Shown here piece after piece: positions 21,895 to 32,127 of a stretch of DNA of 64,000 nt. The stretch is from Haliclona indistincta (taxonomy: Eukaryota > Porifera > Demospongiae > Haplosclerida > Chalinidae). Position 1 is the stretch's first letter, and each line of letters begins with the position of its first letter. The position numbers and the translations under genes were made by a program. The stretch covers positions 7,666,391-7,730,390 of the forward strand of contig OZ024783.1 of NCBI GenBank assembly GCA_964017065.1. Reading direction: 5' to 3'. The notes under the pieces were generated by a model. That model worked only from the letters and a program-made list of their open reading frames with translations. It was not told the DNA's origin and ran no database searches.

Positions 21895-22863
21895 ATGAAG
21901 CCTAGTAGCGGTCAACTTGCTGTCTCCATATCTCTGGCAGGAGTGTCTATCATTGCTTGTATCATCGCTGTGGAAGTTCTGCTATACTACAAGATGTGGC
22001 GTACATTCATCTATCGTTTGGTGCTCTACATGTTCATGTCTCTAATTGTCTATAACTCTTCTGTGGTAATTTTTTCCTCTATTCAACTGTTGTTTGAGTC
22101 AACAACAACCAACAGCATTGGTTTCAATGTCACTAAGTTCATTTTCTTTACTGGCTGTCTAACAAACGTCTCCATGCTCATGACTAGTATAACTGTGTGT
22201 ATATATCTTATGGCTCTCCACAACTACCAGTTCACATATAAATCTGATCTTTGCTTGCTCATCTCATCTGTTGTCTATCTAACAGCTGTTGTAACACTCA
22301 CAATTATTAACTTTGGAAATGTCAATAATAGTGGAGGGATGAGCATTGCTTATGACACACTTGTGTATATAACCATTCCTATCAACATTGTATTTACAGC
22401 ACTGACATTGGTGCCACTGTGCTGTAGAGCTTGTGGATATAACCTGTGCATGAAGACTGCTGCTACAATAGAGAGTCACAGGAAGGCACTGAGAGAAATA
22501 CTACCATTCTTCATTCTTACACTGCCTTCTTTCTTTGTCACTATTCTACAATTAGTGCCTTTATTTAATTATGATGGTATTCTTGTCTCAGATGTAATTT
22601 TACTGACTCTTGGTCTTTTTTCTTCTTTGCTGTTTGCTGTACACCTCTTCTTTATAAGAAAGAATCTTGGAAGGCTACGAGGCAATAAAGGAGCTTTAAA
22701 AACAACCAACTATGGGTCAGTTTATCAGCTTCGCACTCATCGTACAGCAGTGTTCACTAGTGAAGGAATATCTGAGTCATGTAACACTGAACACTTGCCT
22801 GTGAGTGAGGATGAGGAGGACTCACGATTCCTTCTTCAGAAGAACAATCTAATGCAATGTTGA
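21895..22863 (+). CDS. 7TM receptor-like protein, array gene 9 (intact)
   Basis: 322 residues from the ATG at 21895 (MKPSSGQLAVSISLAG). The frame is open 11 codons further upstream but without an ATG. It belongs to the subfamily whose TM2-TM3 loop reads FESTTTNSIGFNVT, which carries an NVT sequon. TM1 reads IIAVEVLLYYKMWRT instead of IIALGVLLYYKMWRS. The TM4-TM5 loop is NFGNVNNSGGMSIAYD, with an NNS sequon. The tail ends SEDEEDSRFLLQKNNLMQC with the conserved DxxxLL. It is followed by a deletion relic of the other subfamily, and this pair is duplicated as genes 18-19. Confidence 0.82.
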   Translation: MKPSSGQLAVSISLAGVSIIACIIAVEVLLYYKMWRTFIYRLVLYMFMSLIVYNSSVVIFSSIQLLFESTTTNSIGFNVTKFIFFTGCLTNVSMLMTSITVCIYLMALHNYQFTYKSDLCLLISSVVYLTAVVTLTIINFGNVNNSGGMSIAYDTLVYITIPINIVFTALTLVPLCCRACGYNLCMKTAATIESHRKALREILPFFILTLPSFFVTILQLVPLFNYDGILVSDVILLTLGLFSSLLFAVHLFFIRKNLGRLRGNKGALKTTNYGSVYQLRTHRTAVFTSEGISESCNTEHLPVSEDEEDSRFLLQKNNLMQC

Positions 22864-23023
22864 CCTTAGTAGCTGTCATTTCACACACAAATGTGTACTC
22901 TATCAATCACATCCATTATGTTGTTGATGTTATCTTTACAACACGATACTATAAATTATAGTCTATATTGAGTAGCCGTTAGTTGATGTCTGTATTAGTG
23001 CGTGATTCACTGTTGCTCTCAGC

Positions 23024-23310
23024 ATGAACAATAGCAGTTGGTTAGTGGCTGATGCTGTCTCCATACCTCTGGCAGGAGTGTCTACCATTGCTTGTGTCAT
23101 AGCCTTGGGAGTTCTGCTATACTACAAGATGTGGCGTTCATTCATCTATCGTTTGGTGCTCTACATCTTCATATCACTGATTGTCTTTTCAATATAATTA
23201 TGACATGTAACACTGAGCCACTGTCAGTGAGTGAGGATGAGGAGGACTCACGGTTTCTTCTTCGATATATCCACCACAAATTTTCAGGATCGTTTGATTT
23301 TGTGACTTAA
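23024..23310 (+). pseudogene. MNNSSWLV-type receptor relic with internal deletion
   Basis: The N-terminus (MNNSSWLVADAVSIPLAG), TM1 and the start of TM2 are intact; the frame then stops at about 23198. The DNA jumps directly to the tail (TCNTEPLSVSEDEEDSRFLL) in another frame, so about 700 bp covering TM2-TM7 are gone. A TAATTA at the junction (23195-23200) is an extra 4-bp insertion relative to the sister relic at 35329. At most it could encode a peptide of about 58 residues with one membrane helix. Confidence 0.75.
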
Positions 23311-23858
23311 CTTGTATATACCATCAACATGGTGATTTTACATTTCTTTTAACAGCACAAAATTTCCATAAATAGTTACCCAAACACAATGTCCTACCAC
23401 GGAAATACGATGCTCAAAGAAACACGAAATCATGACTGAACTAGTACGTGGGACAAAATTAGCAGTATTCTTTATACTTGGACTCAACTCAGTGGATGGG
23501 CAGCAATCTGTTGGTTTTGAGTGTCCATGTAGTGGTTCATGAGGCTACCACTAAACTAGCTTAGAGTGTGTGCAGATGAGATCACTACCAATGAAAGTGT
23601 TCTTTTGTGTCCTAGTCCAATAACACTGTGCTGCAATACACTTCCATAAACTAACTTTCTCAGATCATGTGTACATTTAAAGCAGCATTGTCTTATCAAG
23701 TTATGTTAACCTTCCTTTTAGAGTATGCCTATAGTGGCTACAGTGACATCAGTAGTTTGGTTATCTTACAATTATTATTGCATAACTTTTTAACCCCATA
23801 GTAGTCAGCAGTTTAGCTCAGTTCTGTGTGTTAGTGCAATAGTAGATTCTTATGTAAG
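23311..23858. repeat. Intergenic repeat between gene 10 relic and gene 11
   Basis: Homologous to 20786-20987 plus 21560-21861, to 24822-25336 and to 35561-36148. Each copy runs from the tail end of one gene to the leader of the next ESTTTNSIGF gene. No gene is supported. Confidence 0.55.
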
Positions 23859-24821
23859 ATGAAGCTTACTAGCGGTGAACTTGCTGCTATGATATCTCTG
23901 GCAGGAGTGTCTACCATTGCTTGTATCATAGCTGTTGAAGTTCTGCTATACTACAAGATGTGGCGTACATTCATCTATCGTTTGGTGCTCTACATGTTCA
24001 TGTCTCTAATTGTCTATAACTCTGGTATGGTAATTTTTTCCTCTATTCAACTGTTGTTTGAGTCAACAACAACCAACAGCATTGGTTTCAATGTCACCGA
24101 GTTCATTTTCTTTAATAGCTGTCTAATGAACGCCTTCATGCTCATGACCTGTATAACTGTGTGTATATATCTTATGGCTCTCCACAACTACCAGTTCACA
24201 TATAAATCTGATCTTTGCTTGCTCATCTCATCTGTTGTCTATCTAACAGTTGTTGGAACATTCTCCATTATTTACTTTGGAAATATAAATAATAGTGAAG
24301 GGATGAGGATTGCCTATGGCATACTTGTGTTTCTAACTATTCCTATCAACATTGTATTCACAGCACTGACATTGGTGCCACTGTGCTGTAGAGCTTGTGG
24401 ATATAACCTGTGTATGAAGACTGCTGCTACAGTAGAGAGTCACAGGAAGGCACTGAGAGAGATACTACCATTCTTCATTCTTATGTTGCCTTATTTCTTT
24501 ATCCCTGTGCTACAAGAAGTGCCTTTATTAATTAATCATGATGGTATTCTCGTCTCATATGTAATTTTTCTGACTCTTGGTCTTTTTACCTCTTTGGTGT
24601 TTGCTGTACACCTCTTCTTTATAAGGAAGAATCTTGGAAGGCTACGAGGTAATAAAAGTGTGTTAAGAGCAACCAAAAATGGCTCAGTTTATCAACTTCG
24701 CACTCATCGTACAGCAGTGTTCACTAGTGAAGGAATATCTGGGTCATGTAACACTGAACACCTGCCTGTGAGTGAGGATGAGGAGGACTCACGGTTTCTT
24801 CTTCGAAATAACCACAAATAA
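23859..24821 (+). CDS. 7TM receptor-like protein, array gene 11 (intact)
   Basis: 320 residues, MKLTSGELAAMISLAG. ESTTTNSIGFNVTEF loop after TM2; TM4-TM5 loop FGNINNSEGMRIAYG. Loop 3 has one substitution (TVESHRKALRE instead of TIESHRK). TM6 and the following loop (FFIPVLQEVPLLINHDG) contain an extra residue relative to gene 9. The tail SEDEEDSRFLLRNNHK ends earlier than in the sister genes and matches the end of the relics at 20535 and 23024, so the 3' end of this gene has probably been exchanged with that tail type (inference). Confidence 0.82.
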   Translation: MKLTSGELAAMISLAGVSTIACIIAVEVLLYYKMWRTFIYRLVLYMFMSLIVYNSGMVIFSSIQLLFESTTTNSIGFNVTEFIFFNSCLMNAFMLMTCITVCIYLMALHNYQFTYKSDLCLLISSVVYLTVVGTFSIIYFGNINNSEGMRIAYGILVFLTIPINIVFTALTLVPLCCRACGYNLCMKTAATVESHRKALREILPFFILMLPYFFIPVLQEVPLLINHDGILVSYVIFLTLGLFTSLVFAVHLFFIRKNLGRLRGNKSVLRATKNGSVYQLRTHRTAVFTSEGISGSCNTEHLPVSEDEEDSRFLLRNNHK

Positions 24822-25336
24822 TTTTCAGAATCGTTTTATTTTGTGACTTAACTTGTATAATACCATCAACATGGTGATTTCACATTTCTTTTAACAGCAC
24901 AAAATTCCATGAATAGTTGCCCAAGTAAGTACAATGTCCTAATATGGAAATACGATGCTCTAAGAAACACAAAATGATTAATAAGCAAGTCAGTGGGACA
25001 AAATTAGCATTAATTATTCTTTATACTGAGACTCAACTCAGTGGATGGCCAGCAATCTGTTGGTGTTGCCTATCCCTGTAGTGGTTCATGAGACCACTAT
25101 TGTTATTTTGTGTCCTGTCCAATAGCATTGTGCTACAATAGACTTCCATAAACTAACTTTCTCAGGTCATGTGTACATTTAAAGAAGCATTATGTTATCA
25201 AGATATGTTAACCTTCCTTTATAGAGTATGCCTATAGTGACTACAGTGACATCAGTAGTTTGGTTAACTTGCAATTTTTGTCTTTTTAACCCCATAGTAG
25301 CTCATGTGTTAGTGCAATAGTAGATTCTTGTGCAAG
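24822..25336. repeat. Intergenic repeat between genes 11 and 12
   Basis: A copy of the 23311-23858 spacer with small deletions. At 25011-25016 it carries TAATTA where the copy at about 23465 has TA. It ends in a shortened version of the leader seen at 21822. Confidence 0.5.
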
Positions 25337-26305
25337 ATGGAGCTTACTAGCGGTGAACTTGCTGCTGGAATATCTCTAGCAGGAGTGTCTACCATTGTTT
25401 GTCTCATCGCGGTGGAAGTTCTGCTATACTACAAGATGTGGCGTACATTCATCTATCGTTTGGTGCTCTACATGTTCATGTCTCTGATTGTCTATAACTC
25501 TTCTACGGTAATATTTTACTCTATTGAACTGTTGTTTGAGTCAACAACAACCAACAGCATTGGTTTCAATGTCACTATGATAATTTTCTTAAATGGCTGT
25601 CCATCAAACTTCTTCATGCTCATGACTAGTATAACTGTGTGTATATATCTTATGGCTCTCCACAACTACCAGTTCACATATAAATCTGATCTTTGCTTGC
25701 TTATCTCATCTGTTGTCTATCTAACAATTGTTGGAACATTCACAATTATTTACTATGGAAATTTTAACAATGGCCGAGATACTATAATTGCATATGACAT
25801 ACTCTTGTATTTTACATTTCCTATCAACATTGTATTCACAGCACTGACATTGGTGCCACTGTGCTGTAGAGCTTGTGGATATAACCTGTGTATGAAGACT
25901 GCTGCTACAATAGAGAGTCACAGGAAGGCACTGAGAGAAATACTACCATTCTTTATTCTTACACTGCCTTCTTTCTTTGTCACTATGCTACAAAAAGTGC
26001 CTTCACTTAATCATGATGGTCGTATTGTGACAGGAGTAATTTTACTGACTCTAGGTCTTTTTTCTTCTTTGCTGTTTGCTGTACACCTCTTCTTTATAAG
26101 GAAGAATCTAGGAAGGCTACGGGGCAATAAAAGAGCTTTAAAAACAACCAACTATGGCTCAGTTAATCAGCGTCGCACTCATCGTACAGCAGTGTTCACT
26201 AGTGAAGGAATATCTGAGACATGTAACACTGAACACCTGCCTGTGAGTGAGGATGAGGAGGACTCACGATTCCTTCTTCAGAAGAAAAATCTAATGCAAT
26301 GTTAA
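25337..26305 (+). CDS. 7TM receptor-like protein, array gene 12 (intact)
   Basis: 322 residues from the ATG at 25337 (MELTSGELAAGISLAG). TM1 differs slightly (TIVCLIAVEVLL). The TM2-TM3 loop is FESTTTNSIGFNVTM. The TM4-TM5 loop YGNFNNGRDTIIAYD has lost the NNS sequon. The tail is QRRTHRTAVFTSEGISETC, then SEDEEDSRFLLQKKNLMQC. Its 3' flank originally continued into an MNNSSWLV gene as in the unit at 31011, but here a Helitron-like element (26401-27636) separates it from gene 13. Confidence 0.82.
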   Translation: MELTSGELAAGISLAGVSTIVCLIAVEVLLYYKMWRTFIYRLVLYMFMSLIVYNSSTVIFYSIELLFESTTTNSIGFNVTMIIFLNGCPSNFFMLMTSITVCIYLMALHNYQFTYKSDLCLLISSVVYLTIVGTFTIIYYGNFNNGRDTIIAYDILLYFTFPINIVFTALTLVPLCCRACGYNLCMKTAATIESHRKALREILPFFILTLPSFFVTMLQKVPSLNHDGRIVTGVILLTLGLFSSLLFAVHLFFIRKNLGRLRGNKRALKTTNYGSVNQRRTHRTAVFTSEGISETCNTEHLPVSEDEEDSRFLLQKKNLMQC

Positions 26306-26400
26306 CCTTAGTAGCTGTCATTTCACACACAAATGTGTACTCTATCAATCTCAGCCATTATGTTATTGATATTATCTGTACAACACGATACTATAAATTA

Positions 26401-26784
26401 AGAAAATTAAAAAGATTTCTATCGAAATCAAAAGGATGTAGGGTTGTGAAATCTACCACTGGTCAACAATGTAAACTAACAAGGAACAAGCATGGAATGG
26501 TAACACGATTGACTTGCTAACAGACCATAGATCCCTACATCAGTGGCTGCTGTAGTTGACTATAGCTAGTTCAGCTTAGCTTGTTGCTGTTGACTGACAC
26601 CTGACGTGCATTCAGCTTGTGACAGCTTATGTACAGCCACTGATGTAGGGATCTATGGTCTGTTAGCAAGTCAATCGTGTTACCATTCCATGCTTGTTCC
26701 TTGTTAGTTTACATTGTTGACCAGTGGTAGATTTCACAACCCTACATCCTTTTGATTTCGATAGAAATCTTTTTAATTTTCTTG
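26401..26784. repeat. Long hairpin at the 5' end of copy A
   Basis: AAGAAAATTAAAAAGATTTC at the left is mirrored at the right end. The arms include the block CATAGATCCCTACATCAGTG and meet around a spacer of about 80 bp. The two arms of this copy are virtually perfect complements although the arms differ between copies A, B and C. Confidence 0.85.
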
Positions 26785-27636
26785 TTTGTGTCCTTTCTTC
26801 TTTTTCAGTGAAGTACAGTTCAATATCATGCAATTACTGTGCCATCTTTGTTTCCACCGCCATTGGTTTAGTTTTCCTGTTGTTGATGGCTTTTCTTTAT
26901 TATTAAAAATTTTAAACTTGTAGCTAAATAATTCTTATGCTGTAGATATCAGTTCGCCAACGCATGCATGAATACAGTGCATACGAGCCCCGCCCACACT
27001 TGTTTACGGCGGCTATAATTATCTGGCAAGGCAGAATGGTGATTCTGCGCTTGCTAGCTTACCGTTCTTCGAAGACTCCAGACAAATAATATGTGTTCTC
27101 CGTGATCTATACGGCGTGGCGATACTCAAGCTTGTGCTTGGTCACGTGTGCTAACCACAGCTTGGTCACGTGCGTATTGCGCAATCACTATAATTATTAA
27201 TGGCGTCTAACACTTAGCTGACAATGGATCACGATCGAGAAATCGCGGAATTTATATCGCCGTTTCGCTAAAAACTAAGTTCAAAAGGCACATGCCAGGT
27301 GAATTTCACGACTGTTCGTGGGTGTTTTGGTCTCGGCACTGCTCACGTAAAGGTGCTAGGCGAGTGGAAGAAAGAAAGAAGAAAGAAAGAAGAAAACGAA
27401 GATGACGAAACTCGATTTTCACCGTTTCCAGGTTCGTCACTTTAGTAACAATCTCGAGCGATCTCCTTGCTACTGTAAGATGGGGCAACGCCAGATAGCA
27501 GATTTAAGCGTCTTTGGACGTATAAAATTCATCACCAGGCGAAATATCAGCGTTTGAACGCTAATACATTGTATGTAGCCGCCATCTTGTTTTCTGGTTC
27601 AACCCTACATAGGGAGACACTACCGTGTCTCCCTAA
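26401..27636 (+). mobile_element. Helitron-like element, copy A
   Basis: A 1,236-bp insertion between an A and a T; the uninterrupted sequence is present after gene 15 (about 32050) and gene 9 (about 22950). There is no target-site duplication. The 5' part is a 384-bp inverted repeat (arms about 150 bp, spacer about 80 bp). The 3' end is GGGAGACAC-TACC-GTGTCTCCC followed by TAA, so the terminus reads CTAA before the flanking T. No gene for a replicase or transposase is present, so the copy is non-autonomous. Insertion at A/T without duplication and a CTRR end are Helitron traits, but the end hairpin adjoins the terminus directly and the 5' end is not TC, so the class assignment is provisional. 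Confidence 0.7.
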
Positions 27637-27701
27637 TAGTCTATATTGAGTAGCCGATAGTTGATGTCTGTATTAGTGCGTGATTCACTGTTGCTCTCAG
27701 C

Positions 27702-28706
27702 ATGAACAATAGCAGTTGGTTAGTGGCTGATGCTGTCTCCATACCTCTGGCAGGAGTGTCTACCATTGCTTGTATCATAGCTTTGGGAGTTCTGCTATAC
27801 TACAAGATGTGGCGTACATTCATCTATCGTTTGGTGCTCTACATGTTCATATCTCTGATTGTCTTTTCTTTGAATGCAATGATGCTTATGTTGTTTTACT
27901 TAAATATTTTCAATGAAGTAATGATCTGGTATCAAGAGTTTGATTGGCAGGACAAAAATGGCCTTTACATTGCTTTTGTTGTTCCTATCGTTCTTTGTTA
28001 TAGTTGTCTAGCAACTGCCTATCTGCTCATGACTAGTATAACTGTGTGTATATATCTTATGGCTCTTCACAACTACCAGTTCACATATAAATCTGATCTT
28101 TTGTTGCTAGTTCTAACCGTTCTTTATTTAACGATTTTGCTTATAATCTTAGCATGTGATCCACCTAATAAGCATTACTACATGTACAAGTCTCAAGAAT
28201 ATCTTCACACAGTGACTATTATTTTAATATTATTATGTCTGCCATTTTTAGTAAATGTTTTATTTGTTGCTCTGGCATTGGTGCCACTGTGCTGTAGAGC
28301 TTGTGGATATAACCTGTGTATGAAGACTGTTGCTACAATAGAGAGTCACAGGAAGGCACTGAGAGAAATACTACCATTCTTCATTCTTATAGTGCCTTCT
28401 TTCTTGTTTTTCTTGTTATATCCGGAGTGGTTTTTTGGCAAACTCTATTATTATGAAGTTATGCATGCAATATTCAGCACTCCTGGACTGGTGTCTGTTT
28501 CGTCTTTTGCTCTTCATCTCTACTTTATAAGGAAGAAGCTCAAAAGACTACGAGGCAGAAGAACAACCATTACAGCACGTCAAACTCATCGAACAACATT
28601 CATCACTAGTGAAGGAATATCTGAGACATGTAACACTGAATGCCCACTATTGAGCGAGAGTACGGAGGACGCACGATATCTTCTCATGAAAAACAATTAT
28701 GTGTAA
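27702..28706 (+). CDS. 7TM receptor-like protein, array gene 13 (intact)
   Basis: 334 residues, MNNSSWLVADAVSIPLAG. This subfamily has a long TM2-TM3 loop rich in aromatic and acidic residues (FNEVMIWYQEFDWQDKNGLY) without an NETT sequon, and a TM4-TM5 loop ACDPPNKHYYMYKSQEYLH. TM5 reads VNVLFVALALVPLCC. The tail is shorter after helix 8 (RRTTITARQTHRTTF) and ends LSESTEDARYLLMKNNYV, keeping DxxxLL with fewer acidic residues. The ATG is preceded by a pyrimidine tract ending CTCTCAGC, which resembles a 3' splice site. Confidence 0.82.
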   Translation: MNNSSWLVADAVSIPLAGVSTIACIIALGVLLYYKMWRTFIYRLVLYMFISLIVFSLNAMMLMLFYLNIFNEVMIWYQEFDWQDKNGLYIAFVVPIVLCYSCLATAYLLMTSITVCIYLMALHNYQFTYKSDLLLLVLTVLYLTILLIILACDPPNKHYYMYKSQEYLHTVTIILILLCLPFLVNVLFVALALVPLCCRACGYNLCMKTVATIESHRKALREILPFFILIVPSFLFFLLYPEWFFGKLYYYEVMHAIFSTPGLVSVSSFALHLYFIRKKLKRLRGRRTTITARQTHRTTFITSEGISETCNTECPLLSESTEDARYLLMKNNYV

Positions 28707-28722
28707 TGATTCAATATTATTA

Positions 28723-29963
28723 CAAGAAATTAAAAAGATTTCTATCGAAATCAAAAGGATGTAGTGATGAAGAAATCTACCACTGGTTCACAAAGTAAAC
28801 CAACAAGGAACAAGCATAGAATGGTAACACGATTGACTTGCTAACAGACCATAGATCCCTACATCAGTGGCTGCTGTGGCCAGACTATAGCTAGTTAAGC
28901 TATTTACTGTTGACTGACACTTTGAATAGAATTCAGCTTGTGACAAAATATTGATCTTATGTACAGCCACTGATGTAGGGATCTATGGTCTGTTAGCAAG
29001 TCAATCGTGTTACCATTCTATGCTTGTTCCTTGTTGGTTTACTTTGTGAACCAGTGGTAGATTTCTTCATCACTACATCCTTTTGATTTCGATAGAAATC
29101 TTTTTAATTTCTTGTTTGTGTCCTTTTTTCTTTTTAGTGAAGTGCAGTTCAATATCATGCATGTACGGAGAAGTCTTTGTTTCCACCATTAGTTTAGTAT
29201 TCCTGTTGTTGATGGCTTTTCTTAAATTTGTAACTAAAATTGTTAAGCTGTACGTATCGGGTCTGCCTAGTCGCCTACGCATGCATGCAGTGCATACGAG
29301 CCCCGCCCACACTTGTTGTAGACCTACACAGCGGTTATAATTATCTGGCAAGTGCAGAATGGCGATCCTACACGAGCTTAACGTTCTTCGAAGACTCCAG
29401 ACAAATGCCGGGTGTGTGTTCTCCGTGATAGTGATCCACACGGCGCAGCGATACTTTAGCTGCTTGGTCACGTGCGCTACCGTCACGTGCGTATTGCGCA
29501 ATCACAATAATGGCGTCTAACACTAAGCTGACAATGGATCACGATCGAGAAATCGCGGAACTTAGATCGCCGTTACGCTAAAAACAAAGCTCAAAAGGCA
29601 CATGCCAGGAGAATTTCACGACTGTTCGTGGATGTTTTGGTCTCGGCACTGCTCGCGTAAAGGTGCTAGGCGAGTGGAAGAAAGAAAGAAAGAAAGAAGA
29701 AGAAGAAGAAAGAAAGAAGAAAACGAAGATGACGAAACTCGATTTTCACCGTTTCCAGGTTCGTCACTTTAGTAACAATTTCGTGCAATCTCCTTGCTTC
29801 TGTAAGATGGGGCAACGCCAGAGAGCAGATCTAAGCGTCTAAAGACGTATAAAATTCAACACCAGGCGAAATATCAGCGTTTGAACGCTAATACATTGTA
29901 TGTAGCCGCCATCTTGTTTTCTCGTTCATCCCTACATAGGGAGACACTACCGTGTCTCCCTAA
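28723..29963 (+). mobile_element. Helitron-like element, copy B
   Basis: 1,241 bp, inserted in the 3' flank of gene 13. The empty site is in the sister unit after gene 16 (about 33160: ATTATTA/TAATCATATAGG). Insertion is again exactly between A and T without duplication. The 5' hairpin is at 28723-29114 and the 3' hairpin with the CTAA end at about 29934-29963. The interior carries a longer GAAA/GAAG purine run (about 29678-29720) than copy A. No coding capacity is recognised. Confidence 0.72.
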
Positions 29964-30360
29964 TAATCATATAGGACATTTGTACATTTAAGTGTGTTAT
30001 CAGTTAGGTACATCTGCACATGATTGAGTATCAGATACACATTGTTTATGCTGTCTCATTGCCTTCTAAACCATGTGACCAACATCTATATCAATCATCT
30101 TACATTAGGAGTGTTTTGTCACACTGGTTGTCATAATCAAGGCAAGCAGTTGTATATCATAGTAGCTATGATTTATTATTGTAAATCTAGTTCATAAATC
30201 TTCAAGATCATTCTTTTCTATGATGACATGTCTTTGTTCTGTGTTCCTAGTTTGGTAAAATAGTATTTATAGTACTACTATTTATAGTGGTTTCGGTGTT
30301 TGTAGCCAGCTAGTTTAGCTCAGATCAGAGAGTAGATTCACTGACTGCAAGTTGATTATT

Positions 30361-30747
30361 AGTAGCAGAGAGATTTTTGTGGTCTTGCCTCTAGCAGGAG
30401 TGTCTACCATTGCTTGTATCATAGCTTTGGAGGTTCTGCCTTCTTTCTTATTCCTCGTACTATAGTTGATGTGGGTACTTGATGAAATCAATTACTATAA
30501 AGTTGAACATAATAGTTTACGGTATTCCGGGACTAGACGTGTCTGCTTTGTCTTTTGCTCATCATCTCTTCTTTATAAGGAAGAAACTCATAAAGCCACG
30601 AGGCAGAAGAACCGACACTGTAGCACGTCGTACCCATCGTACAACAGTGTTCACTAGTGAAGGAATATCCGAGACATGTAACACTGATTGCCCACTATTG
30701 AGTGAGAGTATGTAGGACACATGATATTTCCTCACGAAAAACAATTT
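30361..30747 (+). pseudogene. Receptor relic 14, deleted from TM1 to TM6
   Basis: A degenerate N-terminus (AGTAGCAG...) leads into the conserved AGGAGTGTCTACCATTGC block of TM1, then jumps after GAGGTTCTGCC to TTCTTTCTTATT of TM6. The junction shares TGC on both sides, suggesting microhomology-mediated deletion. TM7 (YGIPGLDVSALSFAHHLFFIRKK) and the tail (TSEGISETCNTDCPLLSES) follow, with a stop in place of the usual end. A sister relic with the same junction is at 33548. Confidence 0.7.
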
Positions 30748-31010
30748 TCTCAATAATTACGTTTTATATCTGTGTGATTCTCGGTACTTAAGAGGACCAT
30801 GTATTATTGTGATGGATTGTGTGTGTGCTAAGAGTGTTATCAGTTAGTCATATCTGCACACGATTGATAAGCATTGTTTATACAGTCACTTTACCTTTTA
30901 AAAGCATGTGATCAACAACTATATCAATCATCTAATCATCTTAACCCCATAGTAGTCAGCAGTGTAGCTCAGTTCTGTGTGTTAGTGCAATAGTATAATT
31001 CTTATGCAAG

Positions 31011-31967
31011 ATGAATCTTAATAGCGGTGAACTTGCTGCTGGGATATCTCTGGCAGGAGTGTCTACCATTGCTTGTATCATCGCTGTGGAAGTTCTGCTG
31101 TACTACAAGATGTGGCATACATTCAGCTATCGTTTGGTGCTCTACATGTTCATGTCTCTGATTGCCTTTAACTCTAGTGCGGTAATTTTTTACTCTATTG
31201 AACTGTTGTTTGAGTCAACAACAACCAACAGCATTGGTTTCAATGTCACTAAGATAATTTTCTTAAATGGCTGTCTAATGAATGCCTTCATGTTCATGAC
31301 TAGTATAACTGTGTGTGTATATCTTATGGCTCTCCACAACTACCAGTTCACATATAAATCTGATCTTTGCCTGCTCATCCCATCTGTTGTCTATCTAACA
31401 GCTGTTGTAACACTCACAATTTTTGGAAATAATAGTGAAGGGATGAGGATTGCCTATGGCATACTTGTGTTTCTAACTATTCCTATCAACATTGTATTCA
31501 CAGCACTGACATTGGTGCCACTGTGCTGTAGAGCTTGTGGATATAACCTGTGTATGAAGACTGCTGCTACAATAGAGAGTCACAGGAAGGCACTGAGAGA
31601 AGTACTACCATTCTTCATTCTTATAGTGCCTTCTTTCTTTGTCACTATGCTACAAGGAGTGCCTTCATTTAATCATGATGGTCTTATTGTGTCAGGAGTA
31701 ATTTTACTGACTCTGGGTCTTTTTTCTTCTTTGCTGTTTGCTGTACACCTCTTCTTTATAAGGAAGAATCTTGGAAGGCTACGAGGCAATAAAAGAGCTT
31801 TAAAAACAACCAACTATGGGTCAGTTTATCAGCTTCACACTCATCGTACAGCAGTGTTCACTAGTGAAGGAATATCTGAGACATGTAACACTGAACACCT
31901 GCCTGTGAGTGAGGATGAGGAGGACTCACGATTCCTTCTTCAGCAGAAAAATCTAATGCAATGTTAA
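31011..31967 (+). CDS. 7TM receptor-like protein, array gene 15 (intact)
   Basis: 318 residues, MNLNSGELAAGISLAG, ESTTTNSIGF subfamily. It is the shortest intact copy because the TM4-TM5 loop is reduced (TIFGNNSEGMRIAYG against TIIYFGNVNNSEGMRIAYG). Loop 1 reads KMWHTFSYRLVLY. The tail reads SEDEEDSRFLLQQKNLMQC. Together with genes 16 and 17 it forms a unit that duplicates genes 12-14 without the Helitron-like insertions. Confidence 0.82.
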   Translation: MNLNSGELAAGISLAGVSTIACIIAVEVLLYYKMWHTFSYRLVLYMFMSLIAFNSSAVIFYSIELLFESTTTNSIGFNVTKIIFLNGCLMNAFMFMTSITVCVYLMALHNYQFTYKSDLCLLIPSVVYLTAVVTLTIFGNNSEGMRIAYGILVFLTIPINIVFTALTLVPLCCRACGYNLCMKTAATIESHRKALREVLPFFILIVPSFFVTMLQGVPSFNHDGLIVSGVILLTLGLFSSLLFAVHLFFIRKNLGRLRGNKRALKTTNYGSVYQLHTHRTAVFTSEGISETCNTEHLPVSEDEEDSRFLLQQKNLMQC

Positions 31968-32127
31968 CCTTAGTAGCTGTCATTTCACACACAAATGTGT
32001 ACTCTATCAATCTCAGCCATTATGTTATTGATGTTATCTGTACAACACGATACTATAAATTATAGTCTATATTGAGTAGCCGATAGTTGATGTCAGTATT
32101 AGTGCGTGATTCACTGTTGCTCTCAGC

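Noticed and set aside
26401..27636. Calling the element a TIR-type MITE only
   Set aside because: The long inverted repeat covers only the 5' third, always travels with the same 3' hairpin end, and empty sites show no target duplication.
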